This document shows positions 1 to 12,522 of a DNA stretch of 64,000 nucleotides, one piece after another (position 1 is the first letter of the stretch; every line of letters starts with the position of its first letter). The notes under the pieces are model-generated. The model was given only the letters and a program-made list of their open reading frames with translations, was not told where the DNA came from and did not search any database. The DNA is from Neocallimastix lanati (nom. inval.). Its lineage: Eukaryota > Neocallimastigomycota > Neocallimastigomycetes > Neocallimastigales > Neocallimastigaceae. A program made the position numbers and the translations under genes. The stretch spans positions 182,501-246,500 of the forward strand of contig JACVTC010000154.1 in the NCBI GenBank assembly GCA_016946835.1. Direction: 5' to 3'.

Positions 1-394
1 GTACATTTATTAAAATGTAAAAATTATATCAATAATAATATTAAAGTTATTAATATTTTTTCAATTATAAACTATTCATTTTTAATTTTTTATGTAATAA
101 TACTAATAGGAAAATAGAATTTCTATTTATTTTACTTTATATATTTCATTAATTTTTATTAGTATAATTAATAAGAAATATAACAATCTAATATGTTATT
201 ATTATTTTTTGGATTTTTTACTATTTTAATAGATATACAATATCATTAGTATAATAGAAAAATTTTCTTTCTCTTTTAGTATATATATTATTACTAAAAA
301 GACAATAATAATATTAATATTAATATTAATATTATTAAGTATTGTTTTAGAATAATAATGTTATTTATATTAATTTAACCATGTTCATTTATGA

Positions 395-545
395 TACTTA
401 ATCAAGTGGTAGTACGATTTATATTATATCAAAACACTTATTGAACGATTCTTAGGTTTTTACCATCACTTTTGGTATCACGAAATTTTGGATGGTTTTC
501 TCTCAAGGAATACTATAGGAGATATATCCTGGAGTGTATTTTTAT
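395..545 (+). repeat. SINE-like island, copy 1
   Basis: A GC-richer island in AT-only flanks. It carries a tRNA-A-box-like stretch (AATCAAGTGGTAGTACG near 410) and a weak B-box-like GAACGATTCT near 443. Its 3' part (GGTTTTC, then AAGGAATA..ATAGG..ATATCC near 493-530) resembles the 3' part of the island at 40571-40710. Two diverged copies of one dispersed retroposon is the simplest reading. No coding potential was seen. The rest of 1-1169 is AT-rich with a poly(T) tract near 927-959. Confidence 0.4.
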
Positions 546-922
546 AAATAATATTTATTTTTTACTTAGAATTTAATTATAAATTTTTATGAACATTTAC
601 ATATTTAAATCAATTATATAAAATATATTACAAAAATATGTTTTCAACATGCTTTATATCCAATTAAATATTTATATTTATTAATAAATATAAATTATTA
701 TTTTAAATGAACTGATTCTTTTGTAATTTAATTAATATCAATAGAAATATATATTTAAAAATATGCTTTAGATCTTTTAATTAATAATATATTAAAAAAA
801 ATTTTTTTAATGATAATATTAAAAATAAATGATAAAAAAATAAATAAATATATAAATAAATAAATAAATAAATAAATAATAAATTAAATCTAAAAAAAAA
901 ATATTCAATTTATTTTTATTTT

Positions 923-960
<38 letters not shown>

Positions 961-1169
961 ATTTTATTTTTTTCCTCAAAATTTTAGTTATATGATAAAT
1001 GTAAAATTTTAATTATTAATAATTTATAATATTAAGATTAAATAAATTTAAGTTTAAATTCTGTAAAATTTATTTCGTTTAAACTGCCTTTTAACATAAA
1101 TATCTATAATTATAATTTAATATATATATATATCGTATATATATTTTTGAAAACGTTTAAAATGATTAT

Positions 1170-3235
1170 TTAAAATTTTTTTGTTTTTTGTTTTTTCTTC
1201 TTTTCTTCCATTGCTATTGCCTTTCTTTTAATCTGTTATCATTTTTTTATATTAAATAAAATATAAAATAGTATTAATATTTTATATTTTCTAAATATTT
1301 TTTTTTGCTTATATTTTAAATCTTACCGAATTAACCATAGATGATATTTCTTTTTTATCTTTCTCTATACCATTATTTTCATCTGGAACCTTTATTTTAT
1401 AATTTTAAAACAAATTTTTTAAGTTAATAATTTATATTTAAAAATAAAACAAAATAATTAAAATAAATGTAAATTTAAATTAATTTGTAATATTAAAATA
1501 TTTTATATTAATAAAAATCATTTATTCATCTTACTTCTTCTTTAGCTGATAAAGATTTTGATTGTTTTTGTCTTGCTTCCATTAATTTTTCCATATTCTT
1601 TGTCTTCTTATACCTTATTTAATAAATTTATGTAAATTTTAATATATTAATACACACATATATATTAATTATATAATATGTTATATAAAAATTAAAAACA
1701 TACTGTGGCATTGTTGGATCAATTGCGAATTGATAATCTGTTAAGACTGATGAGAAACGTGGATCATTAATGTTTAATTCGAAAGTATCTTCTGCTAATT
1801 CTTTTTGTAATCTCTTTTGCTTTCCCTTTAATTTTTTCTTTCCTTGTAATTTCTCACGTTTTAATACATCCTTCATATCAAATTCATTTGCCTTCTTAAC
1901 GCTTTCACTATTATCCATCATCAGTAATTGTAATTCTTCTTTATTTTTACGTTTAGCTTCCCTTTCCTCTTTAGTTAACTTATTCTTTTTATTCTTATTC
2001 TTTTTAATTTCTTGAGTTTCTTTTAAAATAAATATATACATAATTATTAAAAAAATAATAATTATAAGGTAAAAGATTATTATTTATATGAATTATTATT
2101 ATTGATAATAATATTATTATGATTTTATTTTTAATATTTACCCTTCTTGAATTCTTCACTTTCTTCTAATTCTTTTTCAGCTTCTGCAAAGAATGGATCA
2201 TCTAAATCAATTTCATCCATTTCATTATCAGAAATTAAATTATCTATAGAAATTATAATTTTTTTAATATATAAATTAATCAATATTATCATCATTCATA
2301 TTAATATTGATACAATTATTAAAGTATAATTACCATTATCATCACTTTCTTCTTCTTGCTTGTTCTTATTCTTTTTCATTTCACGCTTGGCCTTCTTTTT
2401 TTCTCTTTGTTTTCTTAAGTAAGCATCAAATACTGTTTCGTTTTCTAACGCCTATATAATTTTAATTATAAAAATAAATTAGATAATAATATTATTTAAT
2501 ATATATTTTTATTCTTTACTAATTTCTAAATTATTAAAAATTAGAATTTATATATATAATTACTTCTTTTTCTTTCTTTTTATCCAATATATCTTGAGCT
2601 GCTTGACTTAAACCAGGAGCAAATGTAATTTCCATTTCTTGATTATTGTCTTCATCTTCTTCATTGTCATTATCACCTAACAATAACTTTTTATATCTTT
2701 CTCTTGCTTCTTCATCATCTTCACTATCTTCCTCATCAGAAGCAATGTACGCTTGGAAATCCATATTTTTTAAATCTTCTTTTGTAAACTTTCTACGTGT
2801 AACCTTCAAACGATCTGGATCATCATCATCCCATGTTAATTTTACTTTGGAATGTCTTAGGGCTTCAGTAGAAAATTCATTTGGTTCATATGTAACTGGT
2901 GATTCAAATGCAACATTACTTTTTTTAAAATTTTATTAATTAAAATATTAAAAATATTTCCATATGAAAATGTAATATGATAAATAAAAATATTATTTTA
3001 TAAATAATAAAATATTAAATATAAAATATTAAATATAAAATATTATATAATTTTTATTTCTTATATTTTATTTTTTTTAAAGTATTTACACTGGTTCATC
3101 ATCAAAAGTTTCTTCATCTGGAATAAAACGAAGATCAAGAATATTTGAAGATTTTTCAATTTCAACACCATCACAATTATTGTAAATTTCAACTGCTGTA
3201 TCAATTGAATCACATTCAACTACAGCATAATAATA

Positions 3236-3273
<38 letters not shown>

Positions 3274-3740
3274 AGTATATAATATTGGTAAGTTATATTC
3301 ATAATTCAATTTATAGTGGTATTACTACAAATAAATATCAAATTTATAAATTATTACCTTAAACGTTCTAATTGATATTTTCTTAATTCTTCATTATCAA
3401 ATTCTTCCCCTTTATCTTCTTTGACTAAATTCTCAGCAGTAACTTCATCATCTTCATCATCTTCTAACTTACCACCAAAAATTGCTGCTGGTGGGCCTTC
3501 TCTACTTTCCTATTAAACCATTTATTAAAATTAAAATATTTTATAAAAATTGCAAATTAATTTATACATTATATATTAAATGAAAATTATTATTATAATT
3601 TTTAATTAAAAGAAATTTTAAATTATAATATTACTTTTTCTAAACGTTCTTTACCAAATTCTGATTTATAAATTTTTACTGATTGAATTATACCATTTGC
3701 TGGTTTAAATGAGTCAAATAATTTGAATAAATCAATTGCC

Positions 3741-3801
<61 letters not shown>

Positions 3802-4768
3802 ATAGAAAAATATAAATATTAAATTTTTATTTTTTAAATAAAGATATTAAAATTAATTAAATATAGTAATTAAAATAACATACTCTAATTTTATCCCAAT
3901 CAAGATTAACAACAGCAAAACGTCTCGTTTGATCTCCAGTTGGAACATCCTTTTATAAAAATTTATGATAAAATAAGTTTTAATTAAATTTTAATTTTAA
4001 ATATTAAAAAAAAAAAAAGGATTTTTAATTTAATTTTATATTAAACAAATTATAATTAATTTAATAAACTTACTCCAAAAATATTAACATCTGGTGCTTC
4101 TTCATCAATATCAGACCATTCATCCTCAGATGATGAATATAATATACCTTCACCTCTTGCATAATCAATTTCTGATTCTTCTTCAGAATCTTCAGAATCT
4201 TCAGAATCTTCAGAATCTTCAGAAACTTCCTCCTTTCCTTTTCCTTTCTGAAGTTTTTTTTTTTCAATTTCTTTAATATTTTCTAATTCTTCTTTTTCAT
4301 CTGTAATATTTTCAATTTCATCTTCATTTTCTGAATCCTTGTCTTCAATTTTATAATATCTTTTAATATCAGACTTACTATTTTTAATTTTTCTACCATA
4401 TTTATCAACTTTTCCTGTTTTTTCATTTTTTTTTTTATAATAAAAATACATTTTTATATTATTACAATAATATTAATTATGCACATAAAAATAATTATTT
4501 ATAAATATATTCTAAAATTTATAAATTTAATTACTTTACAAAATATAAATATTTATAATAATTACATAAAATTAATTTTATATTTACCAACTACATTAAA
4601 ATCATCATTTTCTAACATTTGACTAAAACGTTTATCAATATTTAACTTTGTTTTATTCTTTTTTGGACGAAGGAAACGTGGGTCTGAAAAAACTCTGGCA
4701 AACCGTGGATCCGCCGTTACAAATTCATTTTTATTCCCTTCTTTCCATTGATTCTTTGGTTTTGGCAT
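1170..4768 (-). CDS. ESF1: ESF1-like 18S rRNA-processing protein (NUC153 domain)
   Basis: This is a nucleolar pre-rRNA processing factor of the ESF1 family, needed for 18S maturation in yeast. The start at 4768 gives [11 protein letters not shown], then the family N-terminal repeats [20 protein letters not shown] and [13 protein letters not shown] Ser/Asp/Glu-rich acidic stretch follows (4130-4330, [15 protein letters not shown]). The conserved core [25 protein letters not shown] is encoded at about 3950-3700. A second acidic block lies at 2640-2750. The NUC153 motif [20 protein letters not shown] is at 1780-1710. The last exon (about 1233-1170) encodes [14 protein letters not shown] and ends at TAA. 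About eleven exons are separated by short AT-rich introns. One intron holds a TTA microsatellite (3740-3800) and another a poly(T) tract (3240-3272). Some exon borders were inferred from frame and GT/AG only. Confidence 0.9.
3741..3799. repeat. TTA/ATT microsatellite in an ESF1 intron
   Basis: About 59 bp of uninterrupted ATT repeats lie inside an intron of the ESF1 gene, just after the donor that follows the exon for the DLFKLF segment. Confidence 0.9.
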
Positions 4769-6030
4769 TTCCTATTATTTATTATAATATATTTGCTAGT
4801 TTCTATTAAAAAAAAAAAAAAAAAAAATTAATATATATATAATATTTTGTTAATGATTATAAAAACTTTATTAAAAATTTATTATATTATATTATATTCT
4901 TAATATATATATTTACTAATTTGATTGGTTATATTTATTTAAATTTGATAAGCTTTTTTAAAAAAAAAAAAATAAAAATATTTTTATAATTTGTTACACA
5001 AGAATTTTTTATATATTTATTTTTCATATAGTAAAAGTATTTTTCAAAATTTTTAAATTAAATAAATTAAATTTCAATAAGCATATTACTTAACTAAAAT
5101 TTAGATATTAAATATATAGAAACTTGGATATAATGTTACTAATGAAATAGATTATCCAATCTAATAAATAAAAGAAAAAACTGTATATCATTATATTTTT
5201 TTGATATAACAATTTTTTAATCATTTTTTTTTAAATAAAGGTAATAAGAATTAGATAATTGTATGGTCACTGACATTAAGACACTTTTTTCTAGCTAATT
5301 TGGATATAGAATTAAAGAATAAAATTGATATAATGAAAATTTATATATATAATAGATATAATAAAAAAATGTATATAATATATAAAAGTATTAAAAAATT
5401 AATCATCACATATTATCTTATTAAAATTTTTATCAATAATTATTATTAATTTCCTCTTTAGTTAATTTATAAAAAAAATATAATTTATATAAGATAAATT
5501 TACCACAACCATACAATTAGTAATTAATATAAAAAAAAATATGAATACTGTATTAACTATTAATTATTTTAATTTTATTTATAAAAAGTAAAAATTATAA
5601 TTTAATAATTATTAGTTATTAAAAATTTCTAATTAATAATAAAATATCAATTTTAATTTTAGGTATAGTGACTTATTATAAATTATCATAAAGTAGATCT
5701 TATTTTTAAAATTCGTAAAGAATTACAATTACATATTTAAAAATAACCTACAAGACCATTATATGAATAATTATGTAAAAATAATAATAATTTATATTAA
5801 TGAATAAATATTTTATACCAATATTTTCATTTATATATAATAAATATTTAATTGATTTGTTTTTATAGATATCATTTAATAAATAATAAAACAAATAAAT
5901 TAATAAAAGCTCAATGAACTTCCTTATATAAATTTTAAATTCAAATCATCAAATATTAAAAGGCTTCTATATCAAAATGTTTTTTTTTTCTTTTTTTTAT
6001 AGAAATTATTAATTATTAATCTTTCATTGT
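4769..6030. other. AT-rich intergenic stretch
   Basis: This lies between ESF1 and the structured-RNA repeat. It contains only A/T-rich sequence with short homopolymers. I saw no gene, tRNA or repeat family. Confidence 0.6.
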
Positions 6031-6180
6031 CAGAGCGTCAATGCTGAATACTCAGTAAGGCAGTCCAGCGGGGACATTATCTACCTATGCGAAAGCATAT
6101 CGAAAGGTTGTGATTACCTCAGTATTCCCGTGCCTTTAGGGAGGCTAAAGGACAGTACATACTGGAAGTAATAAAAAAAA
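6031..6180 (+). ncRNA. Structured, poly(A)-tailed RNA-like retroposon, copy A
   Basis: A sharply bounded GC-richer block of about 145 nt ends in GGAAGTAATAAAAAAAA. It folds into consecutive hairpins: GTCC(6063-6066)/GGAC(6072-6075); TATGC(6086-6090)-GAAA-GCATA(6095-6099) with a GNRA tetraloop; CCTTTAG(6133-6139)/CTAAAGG(6145-6151); CAGT(6153-6156)/ACTG(6161-6164). GAATACT(6046-6052) can also pair with AGTATTC(6121-6127). A collinear homologue lies at 41031-41180, where the variable stems have changed on both sides and stayed paired. The poly(A) tail and dispersed copies suggest retroposition. The parent RNA was not identified, and no ribozyme or SRP assignment could be supported. Confidence 0.6.
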
Positions 6181-6449
6181 TCATTAAAATTTTATATAAA
6201 ATAAATAAAATAAATTTAATTTCATTCTTTTATTATTTAAGAGTTAGGGTTAAAATAATATATGTGCTAAGAAAAAATAAAAATATATATAATTCTAATG
6301 TAAATATAAATGATTTTTAAGATACTTTAAATATTTTAAAGTTAAAATAATATTATTATTTTTTATAATAAAAACAAATTTATTCTTAGAATTATAAAAT
6401 CATTAAATTATAAAATTATTTTATTATAAAACTGAAAAATTATAAAACT

Positions 6450-6850
6450 GAAATAGTATAAAAATGAAATAGTATAAAAATGAAATAGTATAAAAATGAA
6501 ATAGTATAAAAATGAAATAGTATAAAAATGAAATAGTATAAAAATGAAATAGTATAAAAATGAAATAGTATAAAAATGAAATAGTATAAAAATGAAATAG
6601 TATAAAAATGAAATAGTATAAAAATGAAATAGTATAAAAATGAAATAGTATAAAAATGAAATAGTATAAAAATGAAATAGTATAAAAATGAAATAGTATA
6701 AAAATGAAATAGTATAAAAATGAAATAGTATAAAAATGAAATAGTATAAAAATGAAATAGTATAAAAATGAAATAGTATAAAAATGAAATAGTATAAAAA
6801 TGAAATAGTATAAAAATGAAATAGTATAAAAATGAAATAGTATAAAAAGG
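6450..6850. repeat. 16-bp minisatellite, about 25 copies
   Basis: The unit AAATAGTATAAAAATG is repeated head to tail for about 400 bp with almost no substitutions. The left edge has degenerate units containing AAACTG and the right edge degenerates to TATAAAAAGG. The region has no coding potential. Confidence 0.95.
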
Positions 6851-6948
6851 AAAATTATAAAAATATATTAAAAGGAAAAATTAAAAAATATATAAAAAGG
6901 AAAGATGATAAAAATGAAAAATAATAAAATTAAAAGAATAGTAAAGAT

Positions 6949-7020
6949 TAATTGGAAAATAAATTGGAAAATAAATTGGAAAATAAATTGGAAAATAAAT
7001 TGGAAAATAAATTGGAGAAT
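6949..7020. repeat. 12-bp minisatellite, six copies
   Basis: Six copies of AAATTGGAAAAT follow in tandem about 100 bp after the 16-bp array. The last has one A-to-G change. The remainder up to 7768 is AT-rich, with poly(T) at 7508-7533 and no gene. Confidence 0.9.
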
Positions 7021-7768
7021 ATGAATTAAAATTATAAAAATGTAAATTGAGAAATTGCAAGAGTATAAAATTGTAAATTAATAAAAAAAAATAATAATAA
7101 TAATGATAAAAATAAAAATAAAATAAAAAATTGTAAAAATATATTATAATAACAAACTTTAAAAATAAATTGTTAAAATTAAAAATTATAAAATTATACA
7201 AAAAATGAAAAATAATATTATAAAATGATAAATTGAAAAATTTTAGAATTCAAAATTATTTTTATCATTATACTTTGGTACTTCAATTTTATTGGTAAAT
7301 AAATTAATTATAAATGAATTAATATTATTAAAATAAAAAATTAATATTACAACTAAATTATTTTTATAAGAAGTTCATTTTACTTTTGAAAGAAGTTAAA
7401 ATTTTTATTATTGTTATTGAAATCAATCCTAATATTATTTATATAAGAATATCATTATTTAAGAATATCATTATTTAAAAGAAAAAAAGAAATAAATTGT
7501 CTTTCTTTTTTTTTTTTTTTTTTTTTTTTTTTTGTTTTAAATAAAAAGATTTTTAAATTTTATCTTTCCTATTACTACATCGCTAATTATTAATAATAAT
7601 AATTAAAATATAAATTTATTTCCTTTTTTAATGATAAAATAACTTTATATTTTAAATAATTATTTTTGACAATTTTAAAAAGAAATAATCCAGTTTGTCC
7701 TTAAAATTGTCTAATCAATAAAAAAAATTAAAATTAATTAAATATTTAAAACAATAATAAAAAAAAAA

Positions 7769-8624
7769 ATGCATTCTGAAAAAGATTCAAATGAACGTTC
7801 AAGAAAGCTCAGTTTATCATCGGCAACTCCCAAAGATATTTCAAAAGAATTAAAATTGTGGAATCAAGTGTGTAATGATCTTTTAAATTTATATAATTTA
7901 CATAAAGAAGCTGAAGCGGTAATTCAAAAAACAAATAAATACCATGAAAAAATTTCTTTGAAACCTGAATGTAATTAATTCATTTAATATATTACAATTA
8001 ATAATTCTAATAAATTGTTAATAAAAAAAAAAAAAAAAAAAAAGAATGATGAATTAAAAATTTAATATTATAATTTCAAGTAATGAATAAAAATAAAAAT
8101 AAAAAATATATATCATTATTATTATTAATTTGATTTAAATATATGATATTATAATTTCCAATTTACATATTTTATTTAAAATAATCAAATAATTTTATCT
8201 AATTTACATATTTGCATATCATCAAATATATAAATATAAAAATTTATTCAATAAGTATTAAATCCAAAAGTAGCAAAAAAATTAATCGAAAGTTATAACA
8301 GAGTAATTGAGAAGGCTACAAAAGAACAGAAGTATTAAAAATAAAAATATTATTTGTTAAATTTAAATTTTAAAAATTAACAAAATTTTGATGTATTATT
8401 AAAAAGGGAGACTACTAAAACCAAGGATAATTTAGAAATATTAATTACTTTATTAAATGCACAAGATACAGGTAATTACAAAACATTAATATTTATTATA
8501 AATTATTTTTCTGTTATGTAAAACTAATTCTTTAAATAATAAAGGTATAGAACATAAAAGAAAGAAACGAAAGATAGACAAATATGCAGGTTCTTCAAAA
8601 TCAAAGTAATCGTGTTTTTAATGT

Positions 8625-8660
<36 letters not shown>

Positions 8661-9524
8661 AATTGATTTAAATTCAATAATTACTAATTGGAAAAAATTA
8701 ATATATCAATAATTTCATATAGGACTCACGATAATAAACAGTATAAACCATTACCACCGGGAAATTTGGTATTTCAATATTAATATTTTAATATATTGTT
8801 TTGTTTCATTTTATTTCATTATTTTATTATATTGTTTTGAATTGTATTTTTATTATAATGTAAAAATTTATAATAATAACTTTTTAATTCATTTTTTTTA
8901 GGTGGTTGTTAAACCTCCAGGTCAAGATTGGTTATTAGCTACAGTGTTGCAATATTTTTCAGATAAAAATAAGTAACTTTTAAATACCAATATATTTATG
9001 TTTAAAAATATTTAATTAATTTTCAATATTTTATTAAATTTAGATATGAAGTTGAAGATATTGAAGATGATGAAGATAAGCCTGGAATAAAGAAGTAATT
9101 TATATCAAACATTTATATAATATATAAATTGAATATTATTAATTATACATTTATTTTTGATTGGAATAGACGTTATATTTTTCCTGTAAAATGTGTTTTA
9201 GAGATACCAAGTGACGATAACAAAAGACCATACTTTCCCATCGGTCATGAAGTACTTTCACTATACCCAAATAGTTCTTGTTTTTATAAAGCTACTATTA
9301 TAAAAACCCCTAATGAAGTAAAATTTATTATTTATTTTTATTTTATACAATAATCCTTATATATTAATAATAATGTTGTATTATATTCATAGAATAAAAA
9401 TTCTTCAAATGGTGAGCCAGCTTATATTGTCCGATTTGAAGATGATGATGAAGCTGAGCGTGAGGTTCCAGTGAATCGTGTATTAGATATGCCCCCAAAA
9501 ATGAAATTAAAGGAAGATAAATGA
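7769..9524 (+). CDS. SGF29: SAGA-associated factor 29-like tandem Tudor protein
   Basis: This is a histone H3K4me-reading subunit of SAGA-type acetyltransferase complexes. The start at 7769 gives MHSEKDSNERSRKLSLSS. Helical exons follow (ELKLWNQVCNDLLNLYNLHK, then NPKVAKKLIESYNRVIEKA). A basic linker (HKRKKRKIDKYAGSSKS) leads to the C-terminal tandem Tudor domain. Tudor 1 is on exons at 8903-8975 and 9043-9095 (VVKPPGQDWLLATVLQYF, YEVEDIEDDED). Tudor 2 is at about 9170-9524 (FPIGHEVLSLYPNSSCFYKA, then YIVRFEDDDEAEREVPVNRV). The DDE and FYKAT elements are typical of SGF29. About nine exons are separated by AT-rich introns, with the stop at 9522-9524. The predicted length of roughly 290 residues fits the family. 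Confidence 0.88.
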
Positions 9525-9699
9525 AATCTATATGATTGAATAATTTAAATATACAACTATTGAGATTCACTTTACTTTTATATATATTTATTAATGACAT
9601 TTTAAATTATAAAAATTCTTATTAAATTATAACTAACAACGAAAACAATAAATAAATAAAATAATTTTAAGGAAAAAGAACAATAAATTCAATTTATTT

Positions 9700-10240
9700 A
9701 ATTAGTGAACTGAATTATTATATGTATATTAATTTTATTATTATCGTTTATTATTATAATTATTATTATATATATTATTATTTTAAATTATTATTATTAT
9801 TTTTTTTTTACAATTATTGTTATAAAAATATAATTTCTCATTTCTATAAACATTAATAAAATATTCTCATTTATTTTTAATAATATTATTATTTATTATA
9901 ATTATTCTCTTTTGTTATTATTATTATTATCATTATTAATTATTATTTATTTATTATTTATTATTATTTATTTATTATTTATTATTATTTATTTATTATT
10001 TATTAGTATTAATTATTTATAACTATTATTTATTATTATTTATTTATTTATTATTTATTTTATATTAGTATTAATTATTTATTATTTATAATTATATATT
10101 ATTTATTATTATTTATTTATTATTTATAATTATTTATTATTTATTATTATTTATTATTATTTATTTATTATTTATTAGTATTAATTATTTATTATTTATA
10201 ATTATTTATTATTTATTATTTATTATTATAAATCTATCTA
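9700..10240. repeat. ATTATTT low-complexity tract
   Basis: The intergenic space between SGF29 and the next gene is dominated by imperfect ATT/ATTT repeats. No gene or GC-rich island was seen. Confidence 0.8.
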
Positions 10241-10420
10241 AATAATCTTTTTATTAAGAATATATATTATTTCTATTTAGTATCCAAATTAATAATAAAA
10301 TTTTAATGTTAAATTATAAAATTTAAATATAAATGATAGTAAATAAATAAATAAATATATATATATATATAACTTATAAATAATCAATATTATTATTAAA
10401 TAAAAATATTGAAATTTATT

Positions 10421-11499
10421 TTAATTTATCATGGATTTTCGAGTATGCAACCTTCCAAAAACTTGACTCTTACAAGCAATAGATAATTGATTATTACTTG
10501 AACATGAGTCGTTATTAACGGTTTCACAACTGTTCTCTATATTTAAAGAATAATAAGATGTTGCAATTTTATTAATAGATTTTTTGTTTTCACTGAGATA
10601 ACTTGATTGCTTTTCTTTATCTATTGTAAAAGAAAACACAATTATTAGTTTATATAATATCTTTATTATTATCAATAAAGCTAATATATTGTTATTTACG
10701 CCTACTTCTGTAATTTCCATATGAAAAAGTGTTATTTTTTCTATCATCCATATTATTACATCTTGAACACGTGTCTTTTAAATTATTATCTAATAAATAA
10801 ATAAATTAGTCTAAAGTAAATATTTAATAATGATATATGTATATACAGTAATAATGATAACAAATTAACAAAAATTATATCTTACAACTTTTATTAAAAT
10901 CTAAACTTAAATTATCAATAACACTATTCATACTAGCATTCTTTTTCTTTTTTTGTATAATTTTACGAGAAATATTTTTAACCATTGTATTTTCCTTATT
11001 TTTTTGAAAAGATTTTGTAGAGCCATATATATTATAATAATCTTTATGCTGAAAAATAGATAGTGAAAAATCTTCAAGATTTTTCGCCAGATCTTTTTGA
11101 ATACATTGGTTGATTAAAGTTAAAATATCACAATTTTTTGATTGACTTAAATTCTTAATTATGAATAATATAAATAATAAATATAAGAGTTCATTATAAT
11201 TATTAATATTCTTATTCTTATTCTTATTCTTATTTATTATTATTATTAATATTATTATTATTTAAAAAAAAAAAATAAAATACAATAAAAAAAAATTTTT
11301 TTTTTTATTTTTAATTTTTTATTTACTTGAAAAATTTTATCAATTCTACATAATCTGAAGCATTTAATTATTGCTAAACGATTTTGTGCTGTTTCTTCAG
11401 GAACATTATTAATAATACTAATTATTAAACTTAAATTTGAACACTTTTAATCAATAATTATAAATAAATATTTATTTTAATATTAAGATCAATTGATAA

Positions 11500-11555
<56 letters not shown>

Positions 11556-12482
11556 CAATAACTACTATATAATTAATTGCTTGCTCTTTTTCTACAGTTT
11601 CTTTTGGTCCTGATAACATTGGTGTCCAACGATAGGTTTTATTTGCAATTGTATTATAAATAATTCTAGAAGATAAATTGTTACCTAAAAATAATTGATT
11701 ATATTCTACAGCACAATCTTCAAAATCTTTCATCCAAAATATAAAAGGGCAAAATCTTGGAATTGTTGTTGACGTATCTTTATTGTTTAATAATGATGTA
11801 TTAACTTGAACTCTTTTAATATTATATTGATTTTTTTTACTATAAATCTTTAGCTCATGTTCATTATCATTTAATTGTGAAGAATTGTTTAAATAATTAT
11901 TAGAATTATTTCCAATTGTAGATTCACTTAAAAAACTATTTATTGTATTTGAAGTTAAGTCTTTTTTTAAATTGCTACTACTATTACTACTAGTATTATT
12001 GTTTTTATTATATGACAAATCGCTTTCTGCATAAGAGTACTTCTCTTTTGAACATTGAATTTTATTTTCAATATTTTTTAAATTTGGAACGGTTAATGTA
12101 GTGGATGAAATATTCATAAAGTTACTTTCATTAATATTTTGTGAGTAACTATTTGATATTTTTCTATTTCGTAGATAACTTAAATCTTGATCATAATTAG
12201 TCTGTGCTTCATTTTCTAAATTTGAATTACTTGAACTTAAATCATATGATGAAGTTGAATTTGATTCAGAACCATATGATGTAATATCTGAATTTGAATT
12301 TTGTGAATTTATTTTTTGTTGTGAAATATTAAGATCCTGATATTGAGAATAACCTTGTAATTGGTATTCTTCTTGAAGTAATGAGAATGCTAGATGATAT
12401 GAAAATTCATTAGTAAATAAATCCGAAAAAGTAATATCAAAATTATTTGAATTATTATTAATTGAATCTAATGTTATTATGC

Positions 12483-12522
<40 letters not shown>

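Noticed and set aside
6031-6180. Hammerhead, group I or SRP/Alu-type RNA
   Set aside because: CGAAA and GGGAGGCT match fragments of those families, but the conserved cores (for example CUGAUGA) are missing.
6881-7201. 106-codon minus-strand frame with repeated FPIY
   Set aside because: It is produced by the 12-bp minisatellite and AT-rich flanks; no support as a gene.
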